The position numbers and the translations under genes were made by a program. DNA of 64,000 nt. It comes from Oxytricha trifallax (Eukaryota; Ciliophora; Spirotrichea; Sporadotrichida; Oxytrichidae). Each line of letters begins with the position of its first letter. Position 1 is the stretch's first letter. Location: positions 26,696-90,695 of the forward strand of contig ARYC01017607.1 of the NCBI GenBank assembly GCA_000711775.1. The letters are read 5' to 3'. Of this stretch, positions 43,173 through 57,750 are shown piece by piece. Below the pieces are notes generated by a model. That model did no database searches and was not told where the DNA came from. It saw only the letters and a program-made list of their open reading frames with translations.

Positions 43173-46100
43173 CGTTTCAAATATGATCACACTTTTCAAC
43201 ATTTATTAAAAGATGCTACTTATATCAAAAGGAACGCACAAAAGCTGTAATAAGCATTTTCTTTATCCTTTATCTCTCTTTGAAAGAGACTACCTAAATT
43301 CATGTGAATAACTTTAAATTTAAACCTTCCTATACTCTCTACAATAGCAGATGCTTTTAAAGTTGATAATATTTATCTAGAATCTCCATAAGCGATTCTA
43401 CTTAACCTATTGCATTGATAGATATAAGACTGTCATATCAAATGCTTATTGCCTTAATTTACTTGCTCTAAATTATTATCATGCATAAAACACGATTTCT
43501 TTTTCCATCATTCCCTTAAGCAAAGGGATGCATTTCGGTATAGCTATAGTGGAAATAAAAAAACACTTGTGTCTTGATGATTAAGTTTGATTTCCGATTC
43601 TATTACCTTTATTTGTAATTAAACTTTTCGTTTAATATTTTTCAAAGATTACTAATAGTTTCGTTTCTTAATATACTTTACAAAGCTTACCAATGTAATA
43701 ATAAATTATAAAGTTAAGTTGTCCACTCTCTTATATACTTGCTTACCTTTCACTGCTAATCTAAATTAGCAGTGAAAGTATGTACAAATATTTCATGAAT
43801 TTGTGCATTAAGTTTCACATTCCAATAAATATTTTAAATCCCTATTTTTAGAGAATAGAGGAGCATTTCGTCGGCATTAAAGGAAATGCAAAGAAAAAAG
43901 AATATAGAGAATTTAAATATATATAAGATCTAGAAATTCATTTTAGCCGAAACTTTGTCAAAGTCTTTAAATGCCTTGCTCTAAATCTTAGCTTTTCCAG
44001 AAAAGAAAAAACTTTTTTCTGCATTACTAATTTAAGCAATTTGGATTTGATTGTTGTTTTTTATAAAGCAAACATTATAAGTAAGGCAAGAATTAAATTT
44101 TACACTTGAAAAATTCTTCGAGGTTCTTAATATACTCACTCTCTTTCAAAAATATACGTTCGATGATAAATTGGCATTTTGATAAAGCCCGTTTCAAATA
44201 TGATGATGATGATTTAGCAAATTAGTTAAGACCTTATGTTATGGCCGATAATCACAACATTAATCATTCTAGAATGTGCCTAACCTAATTTATCTAGTTG
44301 AATCCTGATTCTCTTAGTCTCTAGACGTTCGACACAGTTACACTGTCTGACAACTGGTCTATACGTCCGCTGGAATTATGAATGATTAGTCCACTCCAGC
44401 CTCCTTCCCCATATACTCCAAACTTGGTAAAAGAAGGGGCATCCACCTTATTGACGTTGTGGATCAATAGAGTTTACCAACCACTTAGTTAATACCTACT
44501 CCTGTTTTTCTCATCAAGTGGGAGACTGGCCGTCTCAAAGCAAAATGTGCGCCTACGTCTAAAGTTGTCACTTAAGCCACTATACGAGCCATGCGACTGA
44601 ATGCACGTTTCAAATATGATCACACTTTTCAACATTTATTAAAAGATGCTACTTATATCAAAAGGAACGCACAAAAGCTGTAATAAGCATTTTCTTTATC
44701 CTTTATCTCTCTTTGAAAGAGACTACCTAAATTCATGTGAATAACTTTAAATTTAAACCTTCCTATACTCTCTACAATAGCAGATGCTTTTAAAGTTGAT
44801 GATATTTATCTAGAATCTCCATAAGCGATTCTACTTAACCTATTGCATTGATAGATATAAGACTGTCATATCAAATGCTTATTGCCTTAATTTACTTGCT
44901 CTAAATTATTATCATGCATAAAACACGATTTCTTTTTCCATCATTCCCTTAAGCAAAGGGATGCATTTCGGTATAGCTATAGTGGAAATAAAAAAACACT
45001 TGTGTCTTGATGATTAAGTTTGATTTCCGATTCTATTACCTTTATTTGTAATTAAACTTTTCGTTTAATATTTTTCAAAGATTACTAATAGTTTCGTTTC
45101 TTAATATACTTTACAAAGCTTACCAATGTATATAATAAATTATAAAGTTAAGTTGTCCACTCTCTTATATACTTGCTTACCTTTCACTGCTAATCTAAAT
45201 TAGCAGTGAAAGTATGTACAAATATTTCATGAATTTGTGCATTAAGTTTCACATTCCAATAAATATTTTAAATCCCTATTTTTAGAGAATAGAGGAGCAT
45301 TTCGTCGGCATTAAAGGAAATGCAAAGAAAAAAGAATATAGAGAATTTAAATATATATAAGATCTAGAAATTCATTTTAGCCGAAACTTTGTCAAAGTCT
45401 TTAAATGCCTTGCTCTAAATCTTAGCTTTTCCAGAAAAGAAAAAACTTTTTTCTGCATTACTAATTTAAGCAATTTGGATTTGATTGTTGTTTTTTATAA
45501 AGCAAACATTATAAGTAAGGCAAGAATTAAATTTTACACTTGAAAAATTCTTCGAGGTTCTTAATATACTCACTCTCTTTCAAAAATATACGTTCGATGA
45601 TAAATTGGCATTTTGATAAAGCCCGTTTCAAATTATGATGATGATGATTTTTATCAAATTAGTTAAGACCTTATAATATGGCCGATAATCACAATATTAA
45701 TCATTCTAGAAGGTGCCTAACCTTATTTTATCTAGTTGAATCCTGATTCTTCTAGTCTCTAGGTGTTCGACACAGTGACACTGTCTGACAACTAGTCTAT
45801 ACGTCCGCTGGAATTGTGAATGGTTAGTCCACTCAGCCTCCTTCCCCATTTACTCCAAACTTGCGAAAAGAAGGGGCATCCACCCTATTGACGTTGTGAA
45901 TCAATAGAGTTTACCAACCACTTAGTTAATACCTACTCCTGTTTTTCTCATCAAGTGGGAGACTAGCCGTCTCAAATCAAAATATGCGCCTACGTCTAAA
46001 GTTGTCACTTAAGCCACTACACGAGCCATGCGACTGAATGCACGTTTCAAATATGATCACACTTTTCAACATTTATTAAAAGATGCTACTTATATCAAAA

Positions 46101-49100
46101 GGAACGCACAAAAGCTGTAATAAGCATTTTCTTTATCCTTTATCTCTCTTTGAAAGAGACTACCTAAATTCATGTGAATAACTTTAAATTTAAACCTTCC
46201 TATACTCTCTACAATAGCAGATGCTTTTAAAGTTGATAATATTTATCTAGAATCTCCATAAGCGATTCTACTTAACCTATTGCATTGATAGATATAAGAC
46301 TGTCATATCAAATGCTTATTGCCTTAATTTACTTGCTCTAAATTATTATCATGCATAAAACACGATTTCTTTTTCCATCATTCCCTTAAGCAAAGGGATG
46401 CATTTCGGTATAGCTATAGTGGAAATAAAAAAACACTTGTGTCTTGATGATTAAGTTTGATTTCCGATTCTATTACCTTTATTTGTAATTAAACTTTTCG
46501 TTTAATATTTTTCAAAGATTACTAATAGTTTCGTTTCTTAATATACTTTACAAAGCTTACCAATGTATATAATAAATTATAAAGTTAAGTTGTCCACTCT
46601 CTTATATACTTGCTTACCTTTCACTGCTAATCTAAATTAGCAGTGAAAGTATGTACAAATATTTCATGAATTTGTGCATTAAGTTTCACATTCCAATAAA
46701 TATTTTAAATCCCTATTTTTAGAGAATAGAGGAGCATTTCGTCGGCATTAAAGGAAATGCAAAGAAAAAAGAATATAGAGAATTTAAATATATATAAGAT
46801 CTAGAAATTCATTTTAGCCGAAACTTTGTCAAAGTCTTTAAATGCCTTGCTCTAAATCTTAGCTTTTCCAGAAAAGAAAAAACTTTTTTCTGCATTACTA
46901 ATTTAAGCAATTTGGATTTGATTGTTGTTTTTTATAAAGCAAACATTATAAGTAAGGCAAGAATTAAATTTTACACTTGAAAAATTCTTCGAGGTTCTTA
47001 ATATACTCACTCTCTTTCAAAAATATACGTTCGATGATAAATTGGCATTTTGATAAAGCCCGTTTCAAATATGATGATGATGATTTTTAGCAAATTAGTT
47101 AAGACCTTATATTATGGTCGATAATCACAACATTAAATCATTCTAAGGTGCATGACCTAATTTTATCTAGTTGAATCCTGATTCTCTAGGCGTTCGACAC
47201 AGTGACACTGTCTGACAACTAGTCTATACGTCCGCTGAATTTGTGAATGGTTAGTCCACTCCAGCCTCCTTCCCCATAACTTCAAGCTTGCGAAAAGATG
47301 GGGCATCCACCCTATTGACTTTGTGAATCAATAGAGTTTACCAACCTCTTAGTTACTACATACTCCTGTTTTTCTCCTCCAGTGGGAGGCTGGTAGTCTC
47401 AAAGCAAAATGGGCGCCTATGTCCCAAGTTGTCACTTAAGCCACTATACGAGCCATGCGACTGAATGCACGTTTCAAATATGATCACACTTTTCAACATT
47501 TATTAAAAGATGCTACTTATATCAAAAGGAACGCACAAAAGCTGTAATAAGCATTTTCTTTATCCTTTATCTCTCTTTGAAAGACTACCTAAATTCATGT
47601 GAATAACTTTAAATTTAAACCTTCCTATACTCTCTACAATAGCAGATGCTTTTAAAGTTGATGATATTTATCTAGAATCTCCATAAGCGATTCTACTTAA
47701 CCTATTGCATTGATAGATATAAGACTGTCATATCAAATGCTTATTGCCTTAATTTACTTGCTCTAAATTATTATCATGCATAAAACACGATTTCTTTTTC
47801 CATCATTCCCTTAAGCAAAGGGATGCATTTCGGTATAGCTATAGTGGAAATAAAAAAACACTTGTGTCTTGATGATTAAGTTTGATTTCCGATTCTATTA
47901 CCTTTATTTGTAATTAAACTTTTCGTTTAATATTTTTCAAAGATTACTAATAGTTTCGTTTCTTAATATACTTTACAAAGCTTACCAATGTATATAATAA
48001 ATTATAAAGTTAAGTTGTCCACTCTCTTATATACTTGCTTACCTTTCACTGCTAATCTAAATTAGCAGTGAAAGTATGTACAAATATTTCATGAATTTGT
48101 GCATTAAGTTTCACATTCCAATAAATATTTTAAATCCCTATTTTTAGAGAATAGAGGAGCATTTCGTCGGCATTAAAGGAAATGCAAAGAAAAAAGAATA
48201 TAGAGAATTTAAATATATATAAGATCTAGAAATTCATTTTAGCCGAAACTTTGTCAAGTTGACCTTGCTCTAAATCTTAGCTTTTCCAGAAAAGAAAAAA
48301 CTTTTTTCTGCATTACTAATTTAAGCAATTTGGATTTGATTGTTGTTTTTTATAAAGCAAACATTATAAGTAAGGCAAGAATTAAATTTTACACTTGAAA
48401 AATTCTTCGAGGTTCTTAATATACTCACTCTCTTTCAAAAATATACGTTCGATGATAAATTGGCATTTTGATAAAGCCCGTTTCAAATATGATGATGATG
48501 ATTTTTAGCAAATTAGTTAAGACCTTATGTTATGGCCGATAATCACAACATTAATCATTCTAGAATGTGCCTAACCTATTTATCTAGTTGAATCCTGATT
48601 CTCTTAGTCTCTAGACGTTCGACACAGTTACACTGTCTGACAACTGGTCTATACGTCCGCTGGAATTATGAATGATTAGTCCACTCCAGCCTCCTTCCCC
48701 ATATACTCCAAACTTGGTAAAAGAAGGGGCATCCACCTTATTGACGTTGTGGATCAATAGAGTTTACCAACCACTTAGTTAATACCTACTCCTGTTTTTC
48801 TCATCAAGTGGGAGACTGGCCGTCTCAAAGCAAGATTGGCGCCTACGTCCCAAATTGTCACTTAAGCCACTATACGAGCCATGCGACTGAATGCACGTTT
48901 CAAATATGATCACACTTTTCAACATTTATTAAAAGATGCTACTTATATCAAAAGGAACGCACAAAAGCTGTAATAAGCATTTTCTTTATCCTTTATCTCT
49001 CTTTGAAAGAGACTACCTAAATTCATGTGAATAACTTTAAATTTAAACCTTCCTATACTCTCTACAATAGCAGATGCTTTTAAAGTTGATAATATTTATC

Positions 49101-52100
49101 TAGAATCTCCATAAGCGATTCTACTTAACCTATTGCATTGATAGATATAAGACTGTCATATCAAATGCTTATTGCCTTAATTTACTTGCTCTAAATTATT
49201 ATCATGCATAAAACACGATTTCTTTTTCCATCATTCCCTTAAGCAAAGGGATGCATTTCGGTATAGCTATAGTGGAAATAAAAAAACACTTGTGTCTTGA
49301 TGATTAAGTTTGATTTCCGATTCTATTACCTTTATTTGTAATTAAACTTTTCGTTTAATATTTTTCAAAGATTACTAATAGTTTCGTTTCTTAATATACT
49401 TTACAAAGCTTACCAATGTTATATAATAAATTATAAAGTTAAGTTGTCCACTCTCTTATATACTTGCTTACCTTTCACTGCTAATCTAAATTAGCAGTGA
49501 AAGTATGTACAAATATTTCATGAATTTGTGCATTAAGTTTCACATTCCAATAAATATTTTAAATCCCTATTTTTAGAGAATAGAGGAGCATTTCGTCGGC
49601 ATTAAAGGAAATGCAAAGAAAAAAGAATATAGAGAATTTAAATATATATAAGATCTAGAAATTCATTTTAGCCGAAACTGTCATAATCTGAATGCCTTGC
49701 TCTAAATCTTAGCTTTTCCAGAAAAGAAAAAACTTTTTTCTGCATTACTAATTTAAGCAATTTGGATTTGATTGTTGTTTTTTATAAAGCAAACATTATA
49801 AGTAAGGCAAGAATTAAATTTTACACTTGAAAAATTCTTCGAGGTTCTTAATATACTCACTCTCTTTCAAAAATATACGTTCGATGATAAATTGGCATTT
49901 TGATAAAGCCCGTTTCAAATATTGATGATGATTTTTAGCAAATTAGTTAAGACCTTATGTTATGGCCGATAATCACAACATTTAATCATTCTAGAAGGTG
50001 CCTAACCAAAGTTTATCTAGTTTGAATCCTGATTCTCCTTGTCTCTAGGCCTACGACACAGTGACACTCTCTGACAACTAGTCTATACGTCCGCTGGAAT
50101 TGTGAATGGTTAGACCACTCCAGGCTCCTTCACCATATACTCCAAACTTGCGAAAAGAAGGGGCATCCACCCTATTGACGTTGTGAATCAATAGAGTTTA
50201 CCGACCTCTTAGTTGCTTCCTACTCCTGTTTTTCTCATCCAGTGGGAGACTGGCCGTCTCAAAGCAAGATGGGCGCCTACGTCCCACGTTGTCCTTTAAG
50301 CCACTATACAAGCCACACGACTGAATGCCGTTTCAAATATGATCACACTTTTCAACATTTATTAAAAGATGCTACTTATATCAAAAGGAACGCACAAAAG
50401 CTGTAATAAGCATTTTCTTTATCCTTTATCTCTATTTGAAAGAGACTACCTAAATTCATGTGAATAACTTTAAATTTAAACCTTCCTATACTCTCTACAA
50501 TAGCAGATGCTTTTAAAGTTGATGATATTTATCTAGAATCTCCATAAGCGATTCTACTTAACCTATTGCATTGATAGATATAAGACTGTCATATCAAATG
50601 CTTATTGCCTTAATTTACTTGCTCTAAATTATTATCATGCATAAAACACGATTTCTTTTTCCATCATTCCCTTAAGCAAAGGGATGCATTTCGGTATAGC
50701 TATAGTGGAAATAAAAAAACACTTGTGTCTTGATGATTAAGTTTGATTTCCGATTCTATTACCTTTATTTGTAATTAAACTTTTCGTTTAATATTTTTCA
50801 AAGATTACTAATAGTTTCGTTTCTTAATATACTTTACAAAGCTTACCAATGTATATAATAAATTATAAAGTTAAGTTGTCCACTCTCTTATATACTTGCT
50901 TACCTTTCACTGCTAATCTAAATTAGCAGTGAAAGTATGTACAAATATTTCATGAATTTGTGCATTAAGTTTCACATTCCAATAAATATTTTAAATCCCT
51001 ATTTTTAGAGAATAGAGGAGCATTTCGTCGGCATTAAAGGAAATGCAAAGAAAAAAGAATATAGAGAATTTAAATATATATAAGATCTAGAAATTCATTT
51101 TAGCCGAAACTTTGTCAAAGTCTTAAAATGCCTTGCTCTAAATCTTAGCTTTTCCAGAAAAGAAAAAACTTTTTTCTGCATTACTAATTTAAGCAATTTG
51201 GATTTGATTGTTGTTTTTTATAAAGCAAACATTATAAGTAAGGCAAGAATTAAATTTTACACTTGAAAAATTCTTCGAGGTTCTTAATATACTCACTCTC
51301 TTTCAAAAATATACGTTCGATGATAAATTGGCATTTTGATAAAGCCCGTTTCAAATATGATGATGATGATTTTTAGCAAATTAGTTAAGACCTTATATTA
51401 TGGCCGATAATCACAACATTAATCATTCTAGAAGGTGCCTAACCTAATTTTATCTAGTTGAATCCTGATTCTCCTAGTCTCTAGACGTTCGACACAGTTA
51501 CACTGTCTGACAACTAGTCTATACGTCCGCTGGAATTGTGAATGATTAGTCCACTCCAGCCTCCTTCCCCATATACTCCAAACTTGCGAAAAGAAGGGGC
51601 ATCCACCCTATTGACGTTGTGAATCAATAGAGTTTACCAACCACTTAGTTACTACCTACTCCTGTTTTTCTCATCCAGTGGGAGACTGGCCGTCTCAAAG
51701 CAAGATGTGCGCCTACGTCTAAAGTTGTCACTTAAGCCACTATACGAGCCATGCGACTGAATGCACGTTTCAAATATGATCACACTTTTCAACATTTATT
51801 AAAAGATGCTACTTATATCAAAAGGAACGCACAAAAGCTGTAATAAGCATTTTCTTTATCCTTTATCTCTCTTTGAAAGAGACTACCTAAATTCATGTGA
51901 ATAACTTTAAATTTAAACCTTCCTATACTCTCTACAATAGCAGATGCTTTTAAAGTTGATAATATTTATCTAGAATCTCCATAAGCGATTCTACTTAACC
52001 TATTGCATTGATAGATATAAGACTGTCATATCAAATGCTTATTGCCTTAATTTACTTGCTCTAAATTATTATCATGCATAAAACACGATTTCTTTTTCCA

Positions 52101-55100
52101 TCATTCCCTTAAGCAAAGGGATGCATTTCGGTATAGCTATAGTGGAAATAAAAAAACACTTGTGTCTTGATGATTAAGTTTGATTTCCGATTCTATTACC
52201 TTTATTTGTAATTAAACTTTTCGTTTAATATTTTTCAAAGATTACTAATAGTTTCGTTTCTTAATATACTTTACAAAGCTTACCAATGTATATAATAAAT
52301 TATAAAGTTAAGTTGTCCACTCTCTTATATACTTGCTTACCTTTCACTGCTAATCTAAATTAGCAGTGAAAGTATGTACAAATATTTCATGAATTTGTGC
52401 ATTAAGTTTCACATTCCAATAAATATTTTAAATCCCTATTTTTAGAGAATAGAGGAGCATTTCGTCGGCATTAAAGGAAATGCAAAGAAAAAAGAATATA
52501 GAGAATTTAAATATATATAAGATCTAGAAATTCATTTTAGCCGAAACTTTGTCAAAGTCTTGAAATGCCTTGCTCTAAATCTTAGCTTTTCCAGAAAAGA
52601 AAAAACTTTTTTCTGCATTACTAATTTAAGCAATTTGGATTTGATTGTTGTTTTTTATAAAGCAAACATTATAAGTAAGGCAAGAATTAAATTTTACACT
52701 TGAAAAATTCTTCGAGGTTCTTAATATACTCACTCTCTTTCAAAAATATACGTTCGATGATAAATTGGCATTTTGATAAAGCCCGTTTCAAATATGATGA
52801 TGATGATTTTTAGCAAATTAGTTAAGACCTTATATTATGGCCGATAATCACAACATTAAATCATTCTAGAAAGTGCCTAACCTAATTTTATCTAGTTGAA
52901 TCCTGATTCTCTTAGTCTCTAGGCGTTCGACACAGTGACACTGTCTGACAACTAGTCTATACGTCCGCTGGAATTGTGAATGGTTAGTCCACTCCAGCCT
53001 CCTTCCCCATATACTCCAAACTTGCGAAAAGAAGGGGCATCCACCCTATTGACGTTGTGAATCAATAGAGTTTACCAACCACTTAGTTAATACCTACTCC
53101 TGTTTTTCTCATCAATGGGAGACTGGCCGTCTCAAAGCAAGATTGGCGCCTACGTCCCAAATTGTCACTTAAGCCACTATACGAGCCATGCGACTGAATG
53201 CACGTTTCAAATATGATCACACTTTTCAACATTTATTAAAAGATGCTACTTATATCAAAAGGAACGCACAAAAGCTGTAATAAGCATTTTCTTTATCCTT
53301 TATCTCTCTTTGAAAGAGACTACCTAAATTCATGTGAATAACTTTAAATTTAAACCTTCCTATACTCTCTACAATAGCAGATGCTTTTAAAGTTGATAAT
53401 ATTTATCTAGAATCTCCATAAGCGATTCTACTTAACCTATTGCATTGATAGATATAAGACTGTCATATCAAATGCTTATTGCCTTAATTTACTTGCTCTA
53501 AATTATTATCATGCATAAAACACGATTTCTTTTTCCATCATTCCCTTAAGCAAAGGGATGCATTTCGGTATAGCTATAGTGGAAATAAAAAAACACTTGT
53601 GTCTTGATGATTAAGTTTGATTTCCGATTCTATTACCTTTATTTGTAATTAAACTTTTCGTTTAATATTTTTCAAAGATTACTAATAGTTTCGTTTCTTA
53701 ATATACTTTACAAAGCTTACCAATGTATATAATAAATTATAAAGTTAAGTTGTCCACTCTCTTATATACTTGCTTACCTTTCACTGCTAATCTAAATTAG
53801 CAGTGAAAGTATGTACAAATATTTCATGAATTTGTGCATTAAGTTTCACATTCCAATAAATATTTTAAATCCCTATTTTTAGAGAATAGAGGAGCATTTC
53901 GTCGGCATTAAAGGAAATGCAAAGAAAAAAGAATATAGAGAATTTAAATATATATAAGATCTAGAAATTCATTTTAGCCGAAACTTTGTCAAAGTCTTTA
54001 AATGCCTTGCTCTAAATCTTAGCTTTTCCAGAAAAGAAAAAACTTTTTTCTGCATTACTAATTTAAGCAATTTGGATTTGATTGTTGTTTTTTATAAAGC
54101 AAACATTATAAGTAAGGCAAGAATTAAATTTTACACTTGAAAAATTCTTCGAGGTTCTTAATATACTCACTCTCTTTCAAAAATATACGTTCGATGATAA
54201 ATTGGCATTTTGATAAAGCCCGTTTCAAATATGATGATGATGATTTTTAGCAAATTAGTTAAGACCTTATATTATGGCCGATAATCACAACATTAAATCA
54301 TTCTAGAAAGTGCCTAACCTAATTTTATCTAGTTGAATCCTGATTCTCTTAGTCTCTAGGCGTTCGACACAGTGACACTGTCTGACAACTAGTCTATACG
54401 TCCGCTGGAATTGTGAATGGTTAGTCCACTCCAGCCTCCTTCCCCATATACTCCAAACTTGCGAAAAGAAGGGGCATCCACCCTATTGACGTTGTGAATC
54501 AATAGAGTTTACCAACCACTTAGTTAATACCTACTCCTGTTTTTCTCATCAAGTGGGAGACTGGCCGTCTCAAAGCAAGATGGGCGCCTACGTCCCAAGT
54601 TGTCACTTAAGCCACTATACGAGCCATGCGACTGAATGCACGTTTCAAATATGATCACACTTTTCAACATTTATTAAAAGATGCTACTTATATCAAAAGG
54701 AACGCACAAAAGCTGTAATAAGCATTTTCTTTATCCTTTATCTCTCTTTGAAAGAGACTACCTAAATTCATGTGAATAACTTTAAATTTAAACCTTCCTA
54801 TACTCTCTACAATAGCAGATGCTTTTAAAGTTGATGATATTTATCTAGAATCTCCATAAGCGATTCTACTTAACCTATTGCATTGATAGATATAAGACTG
54901 TCATATCAAATGCTTATTGCCTTAATTTACTTGCTCTAAATTATTATCATGCATAAAACACGATTTCTTTTTCCATCATTCCCTTAAGCAAAGGGATGCA
55001 TTTCGGTATAGCTATAGTGGAAATAAAAAAACACTTGTGTCTTGATGATTAAGTTTGATTTCCGATTCTATTACCTTTATTTGTAATTAAACTTTTCGTT

Positions 55101-55441
55101 TAATATTTTTCAAAGATTACTAATAGTTTCGTTTCTTAATATACTTTACAAAGCTTACCAATGTATATAATAAATTATAAAGTTAAGTTGTCCACTCTCT
55201 TATATACTTGCTTACCTTTCACTGCTAATCTAAATTAGCAGTGAAAGTATGTACAAATATTTCATGAATTTGTGCATTAAGTTTCACATTCCAATAAATA
55301 TTTTAAATCCCTATTTTTAGAGAATAGAGGAGCATTTCGTCGGCATTAAAGGAAATGCAAAGAAAAAAGAATATAGAGAATTTAAATATATATAAGATCT
55401 AGAAATTCATTTTAGCCGAAACTTTGTCAAAGTCTTTAAAT

Positions 55442-57072
55442 AAACTTTATGTTATAATTATTTCTCTTGCTTATAATTTATCTACCCTGTTCTATTTGAA
55501 TATCATAAGTTTTTAATTTACAGAAAGTAGCCCAGAGTTGAATTTTAATTTCAACTACTATTAATATTTTGTCTGATATTATGAATCTATTTTTCCATTT
55601 TTAAAATTTTATTTATTTTTCTACATGTTATTTATTCATCTTGGATCCTATTATTCTTTTTTATATAGACTTCATCCTTATCAATATTTGTTTATAAATA
55701 GAAATTCATGTGTACAATACATTATACTTGTGGACTTAATCATATAATTAATCATATGATTAATTTTCTAATTTCGTTTTAGTAAAATTTCTCAGAGAAT
55801 ACTATTATAGTTTATAGTTATTTAAGATTATATTAAATTTATAAACTTTTCTTAAAAATTTTCACTCCTCGTGCTCTACATTTAAAATTATAAATAAGAC
55901 TATTCGTTTCTAGATTTATTTTGTTTAATTTATTTTGATTTTTAGTATCTGCTTATTTATAGCTTTATTTACTTATTGACAAAATACGAAATTATTCTAG
56001 AGTTTTCGATGCAAAATTTTATATTTTGAAAAATTAAGATTAATTTTTTCATGTATAAAATAAAATTATATATTTTTACTATTAACTTTACATTAAAAAA
56101 TTAAATTTAAGAAAATAATAAGAATACTATTTAATTCAGTATCTTTTATTAATTAATATTCATTATTCAATCCTATATACTATGCATATTAAACTTTGTA
56201 TCATTCTTTATTCGAGGTTAGTTTACTTTCCCACAAATTATTAAATTTGTAAAGTCTTAACTAAATTTTTTCTTTTTATTATAAATTAATTCTTTAACAA
56301 AATATTAATTTAATTTAATTCAATACTATTTGCAACAGACTCATAATTTGATTTAAATTGCCATGTGAATTTTATTATTGAGTTTTTTATTAAGAAACTC
56401 TCCTAGGCTTATAATCACCCCCAACTTATATATAGAATCATTTTTATTACCATAAATTTCTGGAAGTTAGGTTAGGTATCTAATCTACAATTTAGACACT
56501 TCTTCTATGAATATTGCTTCTATTGAAATATTTATTTTTTATTTAATTTTAGAGATATAGTATCTGTTATTTCATTTATTTTTAATTAAATTTCAAATGT
56601 GAATTGTACAATGTGCTTTTCTCTTGATCTAAATGATTATTTTGTAGCATAGATATGATAATCAATTCTTCTTCAATTAAATCATTTTCACTATGCAATT
56701 CCTCTGATAATCTTCTTGATTGAGTATGTGAATTTTAAAGGTTTTAATTGCGGTATTATGATTATTAATTATTTCTGTCTTATGGAGAAATTAAAGCACT
56801 ATAAACTTTTTGACCTTTAATAAACAAAATATATTTATATGGTATAGAATAGATCAATTATATAAACTTCTTAGCCAGATTAATATAAATAACTGTCTAA
56901 CTTATTTCCTCTTGGGAGATTGATCAATTTAATTATTAAATTCCTAATTACTATAATGAACTTATTCATCTTAGAAATGTAATAAGCCGTTATGAATTAC
57001 ATTCCTTAAAAAGTCTTTTATATCATTTGATTTATTATGCATTAATTTATTACTTCTTTAACTTAATGAATT
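55442..57072. other. AT-rich stretch after the array
   Basis: Unique AT-rich DNA. Some long minus-strand frames exist (for example RRIDYHIYATKQSFRSREK near 56680), but they are broken by TGAs at roughly the rate expected by chance. No gene is called. Confidence 0.4.
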
Positions 57073-57750
57073 ATGAAAAATAAGTGGAAATATTTAATTA
57101 AAATGAAAATGCATTAAAATTATAACTATTAGTATAGTCAATTACAGAAATGGAATCCAGAAACAGCTCTTTTTTCTTTCCAGTAACCTTCATGCTTTGC
57201 TCCATCTGGCCATACCTTCTTTGTTGTTTCCATCTTATTCCAGTATCTCTAGAGCTCTCAGTCTACGCCATCTTAAGTCTTCATTATATTATAATACATT
57301 TTAATTTAAATTAAACATCTCCACTTATTTAATCATAAATGTTTAACACAATTACTCTTCTCTCAAGGTTTTAGAATTTCAGCAAGGTGTTATATGAGAG
57401 CAAGATATTTTTATCTACAGAGAAATTCAAGTAGTGATAACGAAAAATTAGTAGAAATTAACCTTTAAATGTATTAATTATTATTATTATTAATATTATT
57501 ATTATTATTATTATTATTTAATACTGTTTAGGAATTAATACTGTGGCTTATGCCAGCCAGACAGATAGAATAATTAAGTAGTTTCACACTTTTAATTTCG
57601 ACGCCTCCATCAACATCCCCAATCAAATTGCCCGAATACTGGGAAGACCAGCTTTGGTCTATGTCTCATGTTAACTGCCATAACATGTAATTGCAGAAGA
57701 ACACAAAAAGTTTATTAAATAAATGTTAAATTGTAGAAATTTACAATTGA
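57073..57750. other. Coding-like island, strand unresolved (MORN-like on minus)
   Basis: The plus strand has one ATG-initiated frame of 225 codons without TGA (57073-57750; MKNKWKYLIKMKMHQ at the start, PIKLPEYWEDQLWSM near the end). The minus strand reads DIDQSWSSQYSGNLIGDVDG at 57665, then a poly-Asn tract encoded by the AAT repeat at 57478-57520. In the same frame after three TGAs comes VWPDGAKHEGYWKEKRAVSG (57138-57257), which resembles a MORN repeat. MORN proteins are common in ciliates, so the minus strand is attractive, but only the plus frame is uninterrupted. GC is clearly higher at 57140-57260 and 57540-57700. Confidence 0.35.

Larger units (their letters stand above)
41667..55441. 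repeat. Tandem array of a 1.43-kb composite repeat (9 full units plus partial)
   Basis: Units counted from GATCACACTTTTCAAC start at 41751, 43185, 44618, 46055, 47482, 48908, 50341, 51778, 53215 and 54653. Unit lengths are 1,426-1,438 bp, and the last unit stops after 789 bp at 55441. Each unit has an AT-rich body of about 1.0 kb, almost identical between copies, and a GC-richer segment of about 0.42 kb that differs by many substitutions and small indels. CGTTTCAAATATGAT sits at both borders of the GC-rich segment. No conserved ORF was found. The array is satellite-like and presumably eliminated during macronuclear development. Confidence 0.95.

Noticed and set aside
41667..55441. CRISPR-like or rDNA-like array
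   Set aside because: Units are 1.43 kb and nearly identical with no short spacers, and no rRNA core motifs are present.
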